From 2-02-FULL-38-15 sp964645555 (GTDB lineage: Bacteria > Patescibacteriota > Microgenomatia > Daviesbacterales > UBA10151), in contig CAZYBP010000003.1 of the NCBI GenBank assembly GCA_964645555.1, positions 1 through 37,563 of the forward strand: a DNA stretch of 37,563 bases. The letters run 5' to 3'. Below are positions 8,851-16,356 of this stretch, piece by piece. Each line of letters begins with the position of its first letter. Positions within the stretch are counted from its first letter, which is position 1. The position numbers were made by a program, and so were the translations under genes. Under the pieces are notes generated by a model. The model searched no databases. It was not told where the DNA came from and was given only the letters and a program-made list of their open reading frames with translations.

Positions 8851-9774
8851 TTAACTTTCTAATAGAATTTTAGTGAGAGTTTGGATACTATCCCAATTAT
8901 GAATCGATACAGGGATAACCTCTTTTTTAGCGACCTTTTTAACTTTAGTTTCCTTTAAATCTGATTTTGTCAGTAAAATAATTTCTTTTTTCTTTAACAA
9001 ATCAGGATTAAATTTTTTAAGTTCTTTTCTAACAATTTCATAATCTGTTACAGGATCTTCTGACTCAGAGGATATACAGTGAATCAAAAGTCTCACCTTT
9101 TCTATATGTTTTAGGAATTTATGACCTAAGCCTCTGCCTTCTGAAGCGCCTTCTATTAAACCGGGTATATCTGCCAAAACCTTGCCATTTAAGACTCCTA
9201 AATTTGGTTCTAAGGTTGTAAAAGGATAGTCACCAATTTTAGCATTGGCATTTGTAATTTCATTCAAAAGGGAACTCTTACCTGCATTCGGAAGCCCAAT
9301 TAAACCAATATCTGCAATCAATTTAAGTTTTAACTGAAATTTCTTTTCCTGACCCTTAAGCCCTTTTTGGGCATATCTGGGGGTGGTATTGCTTGAAGAT
9401 TTAAAGAACTCATTCCCTTTTCCACCTAAACCCCCCCTTCCCAGCAGAATCTGCTGATCTTCTTTCACCAGTTCAGTTTCAACACCTTCTTCATCTATTA
9501 AAAAAGTCCCTACAGGCATTGCCAAAATTAAATCCTTCCCATTTGCTCCCGATCTCATTCCGGCTCCTCCGCCCTCCCCGTCATCTGCTCTGCATTCCTT
9601 TTTGGACAGAAATTGTTTTAGAGCATATATATCAGATACAGCCTTAACATAAACATCTCCGCCTCTGCCTCCGTCTCCTCCGTCAGGGCCTCCACCTTTT
9701 TTGCCCCTAAAAGAAACCCGACCCGGGCCTCCGTGTCCTGCTTTTACAATAATTTCTGCTTCGTCTACTAACAT
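8851..9774 (-). CDS. obgE: GTPase ObgE/CgtA (short form)
   Basis: Ribosome-assembly and stress GTPase. The glycine-rich Obg domain (about 1-155) has repeated GGDGG-like turns for PII helices. The G domain has G1 GLPNAGKSS, the switch II DIPG and the G4-type TKSD motif. At 307 residues it ends right after the G domain and lacks the C-terminal OCT domain of many Obg proteins. The frame extends upstream to 9828, but the family starts at MLVDEAEIIVKAG, giving the ATG at 9774. It follows the Nudix gene by 11 nt, so the two are probably co-transcribed. No Shine-Dalgarno is seen. Confidence 0.93.
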   Translation of the reverse strand: MLVDEAEIIVKAGHGGPGRVSFRGKKGGGPDGGDGGRGGDVYVKAVSDIYALKQFLSKKECRADDGEGGGAGMRSGANGKDLILAMPVGTFLIDEEGVETELVKEDQQILLGRGGLGGKGNEFFKSSSNTTPRYAQKGLKGQEKKFQLKLKLIADIGLIGLPNAGKSSLLNEITNANAKIGDYPFTTLEPNLGVLNGKVLADIPGLIEGASEGRGLGHKFLKHIEKVRLLIHCISSESEDPVTDYEIVRKELKKFNPDLLKKKEIILLTKSDLKETKVKKVAKKEVIPVSIHNWDSIQTLTKILLES

Positions 9775-9785
9775 AAAGGAGGTTT

Positions 9786-10232
9786 TTAAGGTGTAATTTC
9801 TTCTCTTTTGGCTGCATCCTCTCTCCATTTTGCACTAATAACACGTTCACCAACTATTACATCTTGTTTGGAATGAGGAGCAAACGGAATTTTGGATATT
9901 TCATGAAAGGTTATACAGGAAAAGTTACCCTGTTTGAGACGGTTAAATTCCCGTGTACTTTTTATTTGGCCGTAGAACACATAATTAGTTTTATTACGCG
10001 TATCATGAAAGTAATCATAGATTGGGTAAATGTCTTTATGTTTAAGATCGAGGCCCAATAATTTATTTATGATCCGCTGAAAAGCTGATTTAGTCTCTTC
10101 ACCTTCGCTACCCTCTCCTCCCAGTGTAGACCATAAAAAATCTAAGCTATCTGTCTGTTGAAATTTTATCAAAAGAATTTGTCGTAGTTTAGGGCTGTAA
10201 AGGAATCCGCTCGCATAGAATGATTGATGCAC
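9786..10232 (-). CDS. Nudix-fold protein with degenerate Nudix box
   Basis: 148-residue protein. Residues 39-60 align with the Nudix box G-x5-E-x7-R-E-x2-E-E-x-G: Gly39, Glu45, Arg53 and Gly60 are kept, but the Glu after Arg is Ile54 and the metal-binding Glu pair is Lys57-Leu58. It therefore probably lacks classical pyrophosphohydrolase activity and may be a binding protein. The start is a GTG at 10232, with no Met nearby. It sits directly upstream of obgE. Confidence 0.6.
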   Translation of the reverse strand: MHQSFYASGFLYSPKLRQILLIKFQQTDSLDFLWSTLGGEGSEGEETKSAFQRIINKLLGLDLKHKDIYPIYDYFHDTRNKTNYVFYGQIKSTREFNRLKQGNFSCITFHEISKIPFAPHSKQDVIVGERVISAKWREDAAKREEITP

Positions 10233-10329
10233 AGGCCTAGTCTAACACAATCAAAGGTTTAATTGTGTAACAACATTAATACAAATACAATTCTTACATT
10301 CTCTTTATTTGAAGATTAAACTGTCAGCC

Positions 10330-10340
10330 TAAAATATAAC
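10330..10340 (+). promoter_or_regulatory. -10 region of the dehydrogenase-like gene
   Basis: Overlapping TAAAAT (10330-10335) and TATAAC (10335-10340). The latter ends 7 nt before the ATG at 10348. A TTTGAA at 10308-10313 is a possible but badly spaced -35. Confidence 0.4.
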
Positions 10341-10347
10341 TGAATAT

Positions 10348-11544
10348 ATGAAATATTTTTGGTATATCGTGTTTTTGCTAATTACAGTTTTGCTTTTTAT
10401 CTTCTTTATAAGGATTCCTAAAAGAGTAAACACTATCTATCCTTCTCCTACTGTTGGCATAAGGGCTGATTCTGGCAGAAATACCGCCGTTAGAATTTCA
10501 TCAGGTGAAATCCCAAATATTCCCTTAAGTCTTCCCCGGGGTTTTGTAATCCATACTTTTGCTACAAAATTAGGCAGCCCAAGGGATTTGCAGTTTAGCC
10601 CGGATGGAACCTTGCTGGTTTCAAACCCCGGTGCAGGACAAATAATTGCCCTGCCTGATAAAAACGGTGATGGTGTAGCTGATAGCAATAAAATAGTCAT
10701 TTCAGGGGAAAATCACCCTCATGGCTTAGGCTTTCATAGTGGGAAGCTTTATGTGGCCGATGTGGACAAGGTAGTCAGATACAACTGGGATGAAAGTACG
10801 CTCACTGCAACCAAAGATAAGAATCTTTTTGCCCTGCCACAAAACAATAACCATAATAATAGAACCTTAGTATTTGATAAGGCCGGAAACTTATTTGTTT
10901 CAGTTGGTTCAAGGTGTAATGTCTGCCGTGAGGATTCCCCTTTTTCTGCAACAATACTTATTTCTGATTTTAACGGCAATAACCCCAGGGTATTTGCCAA
11001 AGGCTTGCGTAATGCGCCCTTCATCCGGTTTAATCCTAATACAGGCGAACTTTGGGGAACAGAGATGGGCAGAGACTTCCTGGGGGATAACCTGCCACCC
11101 GATGAGATTAATATTCTCAGGGAGGGCAAAAACTATGGCTGGCCTGATTGTTTTGGCAATAAAATCCCTGATGTAAACTTTAATCAAAAAGCTGACTGTC
11201 AAAATACAGAGCCACCAATTTTTGAAATTCCTGCCCACAGCGCGCCTTTGGGATTATCTTTTATTAATTCCCCTCAATTTCCTTCAGACTGGCAGGGAGA
11301 TTTGCTTGTTGCCTATCATGGTTCCTGGAATAGAACTACAGCCACGGGATATAAAGTTGTCCGGATGGATGTTGATGGAAATAAGATAGTTAAAGCAGAG
11401 GACTTTCTCACAGGCTTTATATTGGGCACAACAATTGATTCCAGTTTAGGCAGGCCGGTTGATTTGGAGTTTGACAGTGAAGGTAACCTTTATATTTCAG
11501 ACGACAGGGCCGGTAATATTTACATTATCCAGAAAGTCCCTTAA
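10348..11544 (+). CDS. Membrane-anchored glucose/sorbosone dehydrogenase-like beta-propeller protein
   Basis: 398-residue protein. An N-terminal membrane helix (about 3-22) anchors an extracytoplasmic six-bladed propeller related to soluble PQQ glucose/sorbosone dehydrogenases. Family-type features are SPRDLQFSPDGTLLVSN, HPHGLGFH, LRNAPFIRFNPNTGELW, the GKNYGWPDC segment, YHGSWNR and the closing RPVDLEFDSEGNLYISDD. The usual role is PQQ- and calcium-dependent oxidation of sugars, but many CPR homologues have no known PQQ supply and may only bind sugars. No PQQ genes are in the window. It is monocistronic, followed by msrA after 45 nt. Confidence 0.85.
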   Translation: MKYFWYIVFLLITVLLFIFFIRIPKRVNTIYPSPTVGIRADSGRNTAVRISSGEIPNIPLSLPRGFVIHTFATKLGSPRDLQFSPDGTLLVSNPGAGQIIALPDKNGDGVADSNKIVISGENHPHGLGFHSGKLYVADVDKVVRYNWDESTLTATKDKNLFALPQNNNHNNRTLVFDKAGNLFVSVGSRCNVCREDSPFSATILISDFNGNNPRVFAKGLRNAPFIRFNPNTGELWGTEMGRDFLGDNLPPDEINILREGKNYGWPDCFGNKIPDVNFNQKADCQNTEPPIFEIPAHSAPLGLSFINSPQFPSDWQGDLLVAYHGSWNRTTATGYKVVRMDVDGNKIVKAEDFLTGFILGTTIDSSLGRPVDLEFDSEGNLYISDDRAGNIYIIQKVP

Positions 11545-11574
11545 ATTTCTTACGCAAATTTAATACTAAAAGAC

Positions 11575-11580
11575 TAAAAT
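11575..11580 (+). promoter_or_regulatory. -10 box of msrA
   Basis: TAAAAT ending 9 nt before the msrA ATG; no convincing -35. Spacing again implies a leaderless message. Confidence 0.4.
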
Positions 11581-11589
11581 TAGGCTGAA

Positions 11590-12132
11590 ATGGAAACAGC
11601 GACTTTAGCAGGAGGATGCTTTTGGTGTACAGAAGCAATTTTCAAAAGGCTCAAAGGGGTAATATCTGTGACCTCTGGCTACGCAGGGGGTAAAATATCT
11701 GATCCTTCCTACGAACATATCTCAACAGGCAAAACTGGCCATGCCGAGGCAATCCAGATTCAGTTTGACCCCAAGATTATTTCTTTTGACAAATTGCTCG
11801 ATATCTTTTGGGTGGTACATGATCCCACAACCTTAAATAAGCAGGGTCCGGATGTAGGTACTCAATACAGATCAGTAATTTTTTATCATGATGAAAACCA
11901 AAAAAGAAAAGCTGAAGAGTCAAAAAGGAAACTGCAAAAATCAGGCATATTAAATGAAAAAGTTGTTACTGAAATAAAACCGTTTACAGGATTTTTTACT
12001 GCTGAGGAGTACCATCAAAACTATTACGAAATTAACAAAAATTCCAATCCTTATTGCTTGTTAGTAATAGATCCGAAAATAGAAAAATTATTAATCAAAT
12101 TTAATCAGGAGGTGAAAGAAGAATACAAATGA
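11590..12132 (+). CDS. msrA: Peptide methionine-S-sulfoxide reductase MsrA
   Basis: Repairs methionine-S-sulfoxide in oxidised proteins. The N-terminal active-site motif GGCFWC has the nucleophilic Cys10. TSGYAGG and the DPTTLNKQGPDVGTQYRS segment are family signatures, and EEYHQNYY near the C-terminus lines the substrate site. At 180 aa the length is normal and there is no signal peptide, so it is cytoplasmic. The stop overlaps the msrB start by 4 nt (ATGA), a translationally coupled pair that handles both sulfoxide epimers. Confidence 0.97.
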   Translation: METATLAGGCFWCTEAIFKRLKGVISVTSGYAGGKISDPSYEHISTGKTGHAEAIQIQFDPKIISFDKLLDIFWVVHDPTTLNKQGPDVGTQYRSVIFYHDENQKRKAEESKRKLQKSGILNEKVVTEIKPFTGFFTAEEYHQNYYEINKNSNPYCLLVIDPKIEKLLIKFNQEVKEEYK

Positions 12133-12545
12133 ATGTCAAAATTCAAAACTCAAATGGCAAATCTGGAAACATAATTGATAAAAGTAAGCTGACTCCGGAT
12201 CAGTATAATATTTGCTTTTTAAAGGGTACTGAAATGCCTTTTTCCGGCAAGTATACAAACAACCATGAGCCTGGTATGTACGCTTGCGTAGTTTGCGGCA
12301 ACATACTTTTTTCATCCGGGGCAAAATTTGATTCGGCAACAGGCTGGCCCTCTTTTGAGAAGCCGGTTGTAAATGAGCATATTACCTATGCAGATGATTA
12401 TTCACTAGGATTTAGAAGAATTGAGGTAATGTGCAAAAACTGCGGTTCTCATCTAGGGCATGTTTTTGATGACGGGCCAACAGAAACAGGAAAACGGTTT
12501 TGTATCAATTCTTTGGCGCTGGATTTTACTCCTGAAAAAAGGTAA
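12129..12545 (+). CDS. msrB: Peptide methionine-R-sulfoxide reductase MsrB
   Basis: 138-residue reductase for methionine-R-sulfoxide. Two zinc-binding CxxC pairs (CVVCGN, CKNCGSHLGH) and the catalytic block KRFCINSLALDF with the active-site Cys are intact. SATGWPSF is the usual family core. It overlaps msrA by 4 nt and must depend on coupled translation. It is convergent with the LPETG protein gene, 5 nt apart. Confidence 0.97.
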   Translation: MNVKIQNSNGKSGNIIDKSKLTPDQYNICFLKGTEMPFSGKYTNNHEPGMYACVVCGNILFSSGAKFDSATGWPSFEKPVVNEHITYADDYSLGFRRIEVMCKNCGSHLGHVFDDGPTETGKRFCINSLALDFTPEKR

Positions 12546-12550
12546 AAGGG

Positions 12551-13300
12551 TTACTTGCGTATTCTGTTACGGTAATACTTCCAGTAAATCAATCCTGATC
12601 CGCCGGCCAGTGATGCTAATGCTGCGACTGCGCCAAGAGCTCCGATCCCTGTTTCCGGCAGCCTCTTGGCAACAGCTCCCAAAACCGCTGCCACAGGTCC
12701 CGGTGTCGGGGTAGAGGCAGCACTTGCTCCTGCTACGCCACCCGATGAGCTATTATCTGATGAGCTTGAGCTGGAAGAAGATGTACTACTTGTGGTAGGA
12801 GTAGGAGTTGGAGAGGCAGATTCTTCAGGAGTTGGTGAAGGTGTGGCACTTGCTCCGGCTATTTCAGGTGTCGGGCTGGGTGTAGAAGATTCCTCCGGTG
12901 TTGCAGTTGGAGTAGGAGTTGGAGAGGATGTATTGTAATATACATCAACATGGCTGATCTCCTGACAACTGCTACTAGGTGATCCTGTCCTTTCAACTGT
13001 AGCAGAACCTGTGCCAATACCTGAAACAGTATAGCAACCATCAGAGCTATTACTGCTAAATTTAAAATGGGTGGTTGATGATTTAACGCAAACTTGAGTA
13101 ATGGTATTTCCTGAAGGGGCATTATATGTTACCAAATTTTCAGTCCCAGTTAAATCCTGGGCTTGTGCATCAGTACAATCCCCTCCTGCTGCTGAAACAA
13201 ACGGTTGATGAGAAGTATTTTGATAAGAGACAACAAGTGCTAATCCGAGTGAGATGGCAGTTAACTGAAGTATCCGGGAGATGTTTTTTGTTTCTGCCAT
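12551..13300 (-). CDS. LPETG-anchored secreted surface protein
   Basis: 249-residue protein with an N-terminal signal/membrane segment (about 12-35), a small globular domain with several Cys (about 40-125), a long Thr/Pro/Ser/Glu stalk (about 127-200) and a complete sorting signal: LPETG at residue 214, a hydrophobic Ala/Leu/Gly segment and a basic tail ending RNRIRK. It would be cut between Thr and Gly and attached to the surface by a sortase. The sortase gene lies 75 nt upstream on the same strand, so it is the obvious partner. The globular domain is not recognised. A GATAAT box sits 7 nt before the ATG. Confidence 0.85.
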   Translation of the reverse strand: MAETKNISRILQLTAISLGLALVVSYQNTSHQPFVSAAGGDCTDAQAQDLTGTENLVTYNAPSGNTITQVCVKSSTTHFKFSSNSSDGCYTVSGIGTGSATVERTGSPSSSCQEISHVDVYYNTSSPTPTPTATPEESSTPSPTPEIAGASATPSPTPEESASPTPTPTTSSTSSSSSSSSDNSSSGGVAGASAASTPTPGPVAAVLGAVAKRLPETGIGALGAVAALASLAGGSGLIYWKYYRNRIRK

Positions 13301-13375
13301 GTAATTTATTATCTTTTAGAAAAATAATAATAGTTTGTGAAAAATGTAAGAATTGTTTAAGAACATTTAACAGGA

Positions 13376-13993
13376 CTACGACAATTCACCAATCACCAGT
13401 AACCTTTTCAAGCTGGTTCCTGCAGGCCAGCAGGTCATTAAAGTCACGGTTTTTTTATCAGAGGATTGATTATCCAAATACTCTACCTGTTCGGGGGCAA
13501 TTATTTTTGTTTCCGTAACTTTGTATTTAAATTTACTGCCGCCGAAACTCAAATAAACCTCATCACCCTTATCTAATTTATTAAGCAAATAAAATATTGC
13601 GTTATATTGGGCAACAAAACTTTGGCTTGAAGTAGAATGAGCAAAAATAAAAACGTTTCCCTTATTACCCGGTAACGCCGAGCCTTTTGCATGAGCTGCC
13701 CCTTTGGACAAGGCATCCTTGTATTCTACTGTATTGTATGGATCAATTTCCGGAAATACTTTAGCGTCTATACCTGCCTTGGGAACAGAAATAGTAAAAT
13801 CCTTTTGACTATTATTTTCCGGAACTTTTTCAGTCTGTGCTTTAGACAAGTTTATTCCTAAACGGTATTTTGCCTCCATTATTAAAACGTCTTTGAAACT
13901 AAAGGTAAGATAAAATAGAGCACCTGCAATAAGAGCGCCGCCTAAAAAATACGCCCACCAGGATAAGATTTTTTGCTTGATTGTTTTTCTCAT
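13376..13993 (-). CDS. Sortase (LPXTG transpeptidase)
   Basis: 205-residue cysteine transpeptidase with an N-terminal membrane anchor (about 12-32) and the sortase beta-barrel. Catalytic residues visible are His119 (FIFAHS), Cys188 (TLMTCWP) and Arg197 (SLKRLLV). The pattern is closest to class D/E-like sortases, though the class is uncertain. The frame extends to 14041, but the ATG at 13993 gives a normal anchor. It lies just upstream of the LPETG protein and diverges from the ECF sigma gene, so the locus looks like a regulated surface-anchoring module. Confidence 0.9.
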   Translation of the reverse strand: MRKTIKQKILSWWAYFLGGALIAGALFYLTFSFKDVLIMEAKYRLGINLSKAQTEKVPENNSQKDFTISVPKAGIDAKVFPEIDPYNTVEYKDALSKGAAHAKGSALPGNKGNVFIFAHSTSSQSFVAQYNAIFYLLNKLDKGDEVYLSFGGSKFKYKVTETKIIAPEQVEYLDNQSSDKKTVTLMTCWPAGTSLKRLLVIGELS

Positions 13994-14101
13994 GACTGCT
14001 AAAACGGAGCATATAGAGGTAATGTAACAGCTTCTTACCAATTCCCTACCAATTTGTTGCTTAAGATTTTCTTTGTAAGTTTAGGATTAATAAGTGATGT
14101 C

Positions 14102-14632
14102 ATGAGAGACTTAAATTCTTTAGTTATGCAGGCTAAGGCCGGGGATGCTCAGTCTTTCGGACAAATATATGATCTATTTGTGGATAAAGTCTACAAATTC
14201 AATTATTTTAGAGTTGGTAGTAAAGAGGAGGCAGAGGATTTGACAGAGCAAGTCTTTTTAAAAGCCTTCGAGAATTTATCTACGTTTCAATACCAGGGAG
14301 CCCCTTTTGAAGCCTGGCTTTTCCGTATTGCCAGAAATAATTTGATTGATTATTACCGTGCACATAAGTTTGCTATTCCCCTGGAAGAGGCGGGGCAGTT
14401 GGAGGATGAACAAAAAGGCCCCGAGGAAATCGTCTCTGATAACTCCACTAAACAATTAGTTTTGGAATCAATTAGGCTTCTTCCTCACAGTTACCGGGAA
14501 ATAATTATTTTAAAATATATTGAAGACAGGGATAATAAAGAAATCAGCATAATGCTAAATAAACCGGAAGACCATGTACGCGTTTTACAAAGCCGGGCAC
14601 TTAAAGCACTAAGAAAGGTTGTGCATCTATGA
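14102..14632 (+). CDS. ECF-type RNA polymerase sigma factor
   Basis: About 176 residues with sigma region 2 (EAEDLTEQVFLKAFENL and the FEAWLFRIARN promoter-melting segment) and region 4 helix-turn-helix (LPHSYREIIILKYIEDR through RVLQSRALKALRK). It would redirect RNA polymerase to a small regulon, probably envelope genes. The ORF can start at a TTG (14054), but the ATG at 14102 gives the usual short N-terminus. It overlaps the next gene by 4 nt (ATGA), the standard sigma and anti-sigma layout, and diverges from the sortase gene 108 nt away. Confidence 0.92.
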   Translation: MRDLNSLVMQAKAGDAQSFGQIYDLFVDKVYKFNYFRVGSKEEAEDLTEQVFLKAFENLSTFQYQGAPFEAWLFRIARNNLIDYYRAHKFAIPLEEAGQLEDEQKGPEEIVSDNSTKQLVLESIRLLPHSYREIIILKYIEDRDNKEISIMLNKPEDHVRVLQSRALKALRKVVHL

Positions 14633-15333
14633 AAGATAAGCATCTGGAATTTATTTTGAGAGAATTAAAGGATCTGCCTGATGCACAAATTGACCCAATT
14701 TTTAAGCAACAGGCCAAAGCAAGGATAATGGGGCATATTTTAAAAACCAGCACTACCAAATTAACTTTATGGGGAAAGTTTTATAATGTTGTCAGACCCA
14801 TAAGCTATGCAATGGCTGTGATTCTTGTCTTTGTTTCTTTAGGCACAGGTACAATCTGGGCTGCTCAATCCAGCAAGCCAAACGGTCTACTATATCCTTT
14901 AAAAACTTTTTCAGAACAGGCAGCACTCACTCTATCCCCAAATCCGGTCTGGAAGGAAGAAATTGCCTTGGAAGTTGTTAAAAGAAGATCAGAAGAACTG
15001 GAGGGTATTAAAAAGATTTACAATGGCAGCTCTGAGTCTGTTACAAAGGCACAAAAAAGCCTGGAGAAAAGCTTGAAAAAAGCAGAGGTTTTGGGAGTAA
15101 GTAAGGATAAATTAAATGAAGTTACCCCAGCTGAGTATAATAGCAAAAAAGAAGAAAAAAATTTAAATGAAACACCAAAAGAAACTTTACCTGAAGCCTT
15201 ACCCCAGAACCCAATAGAAAAACCAGGTAATCTAAATAAAGAGAAAAATCAAGAAGATAAGAGATTAGATAAAGGTCCTGAGAAGAAAAATAATGACAAA
15301 AAGGAAAATCAGGATAAGGGCAAATCAAAGTGA
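14629..15333 (+). CDS. DUF5667-type membrane protein, putative anti-sigma factor
   Basis: 234-residue single-pass protein: cytoplasmic N-terminal part (1-50) ending in basic residues, a membrane helix (about 57-77), then an outside domain with the DUF5667-like AAQSSKPNGLLYPLKTF segment and helical repeats. The last 70 residues are Lys/Glu/Asn-rich and disordered. Position and coupling to the ECF sigma gene suggest it holds the sigma factor at the membrane, with the outer domain as sensor. No zinc-binding anti-sigma motif is visible, so the anti-sigma role is inferred from context. Confidence 0.75.
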   Translation: MKDKHLEFILRELKDLPDAQIDPIFKQQAKARIMGHILKTSTTKLTLWGKFYNVVRPISYAMAVILVFVSLGTGTIWAAQSSKPNGLLYPLKTFSEQAALTLSPNPVWKEEIALEVVKRRSEELEGIKKIYNGSSESVTKAQKSLEKSLKKAEVLGVSKDKLNEVTPAEYNSKKEEKNLNETPKETLPEALPQNPIEKPGNLNKEKNQEDKRLDKGPEKKNNDKKENQDKGKSK

Positions 15334-15334
15334 A

Positions 15335-15364
15335 TTTGCATTTCGAAGCTTCATCTAATAGAAT
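15335..15364 (+). promoter_or_regulatory. Possible promoter of the 15379 gene
   Basis: TTGCAT (15335-15340), 18-nt spacer, TAGAAT (15359-15364). The leader to the ATG at 15379 would be about 8 nt. Confidence 0.4.
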
Positions 15365-15378
15365 AAATATAGGTTCAT

Positions 15379-15741
15379 ATGGAATATTTATCACTAATAC
15401 CCGCAACAGCCTTAGGTTATCTGACCTTCCGGGCAACAACTCATCCTTCTTCCAGAATTAGAAGAAAAATGCCAAATGTTAAAGTAAGAAGATTACAGAT
15501 TTTTCCGGTAATCAGGCTATATATGTTTGGCAGAGTTTTCCATCTTCATCACTGGTTTAATTTTTCTATTCTGTTAATTTTATCTACATTTATCAGTTTT
15601 GGAATTTTGGATTATATGTTTACCAAAGGTTTACTTTTAGGAGGAATCATTCAGGGATTGACCTTGCCAAAAGAACATAGAAGCCTAATTTATAGAGACT
15701 TTTCCGTAGAAAGACTAACTACCATTCAGTCACCAAGGTAA
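15379..15741 (+). CDS. Small membrane protein of unknown function
   Basis: 120-residue protein with a hydrophobic N-terminus, a basic stretch (SSRIRRKMPNVKVRR), then a HLHHWF motif leading into a long hydrophobic helix (about 62-82) and a Gly-rich hydrophobic segment (LLLGGIIQGLTLP). The His cluster at the membrane edge could bind a metal, but that is speculation. The family is not recognised. It is followed after 4 nt by guanylate kinase, so the two are probably one transcript. Confidence 0.6.
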   Translation: MEYLSLIPATALGYLTFRATTHPSSRIRRKMPNVKVRRLQIFPVIRLYMFGRVFHLHHWFNFSILLILSTFISFGILDYMFTKGLLLGGIIQGLTLPKEHRSLIYRDFSVERLTTIQSPR

Positions 15742-15745
15742 AAAA

Positions 15746-16345
15746 GTGGAAAATAACGGATTCCTACTCATCCTCACAGGCAAAACAGCATCAGGTAAAG
15801 ACACCATCATGCAGCAGCTTATATCAAAGTATCCCAATCTGCAAAGAGTAGTTACAACCACGTCCAGGCCTAAAAGGTATAATGAAGTGGAGGATAAAGA
15901 CTATCATTTTCTAACACCTGAGCAGTTCAAAGGAAAAATTAATCAGAGTGCTTTTATTGAATATGTAGAATATGGCGGTAATTTGTATGGTACTAAAAAG
16001 AGCGACATTAACAAAGCTTTTGATAATGACTTAATTTGGAGAATAGACCCATCCAGGGCAGGCCGGATCAGGGAATTTATTAATTCAGCTTTTAACCCGG
16101 ACCAAGCTCAGAAACTTTTAAAAAAAGTCTTAGTTATCTATTTAACTGTTTCAGATCAGGTTATCTTAGAAAGGCTGCAAAAGCGTAATTTAACTAAAGA
16201 AGAAATAGAAAAAAGAATGCAGCAGGATAAATTATTTTGGGAACAGTTTAAAGACAGTTATGATTTTATAGTAGAAAATATACCGGGTAAGTTAAATGAA
16301 ACGCTTGACAAAATTATTCAAATATTAGAAAATCGCCCCTCTTAG
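15746..16345 (+). CDS. gmk: Guanylate kinase
   Basis: 199-residue P-loop kinase that converts GMP to GDP. Walker A is GKTASGKDT at about residues 12-20. The GMP-binding region TTSRPKRYNEVEDKDYHF and the FIEYVEYGGNLYGT segment match guanylate kinases, and the lid with paired basic residues lies in ERLQKRN. The start is GTG, 4 nt after the preceding stop, with AAGG upstream. The middle part (SRAGRIREF with a short insertion) is slightly unusual. Alternative: a related nucleoside-monophosphate kinase. Confidence 0.88.
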   Translation: MENNGFLLILTGKTASGKDTIMQQLISKYPNLQRVVTTTSRPKRYNEVEDKDYHFLTPEQFKGKINQSAFIEYVEYGGNLYGTKKSDINKAFDNDLIWRIDPSRAGRIREFINSAFNPDQAQKLLKKVLVIYLTVSDQVILERLQKRNLTKEEIEKRMQQDKLFWEQFKDSYDFIVENIPGKLNETLDKIIQILENRPS

Positions 16346-16356
16346 CTTTACTGCCT

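Noticed and set aside
10749..11238. Several overlapping ORFs in the dehydrogenase-like gene
   Set aside because: They are shadows of the strongly supported beta-propeller frame and match no family.
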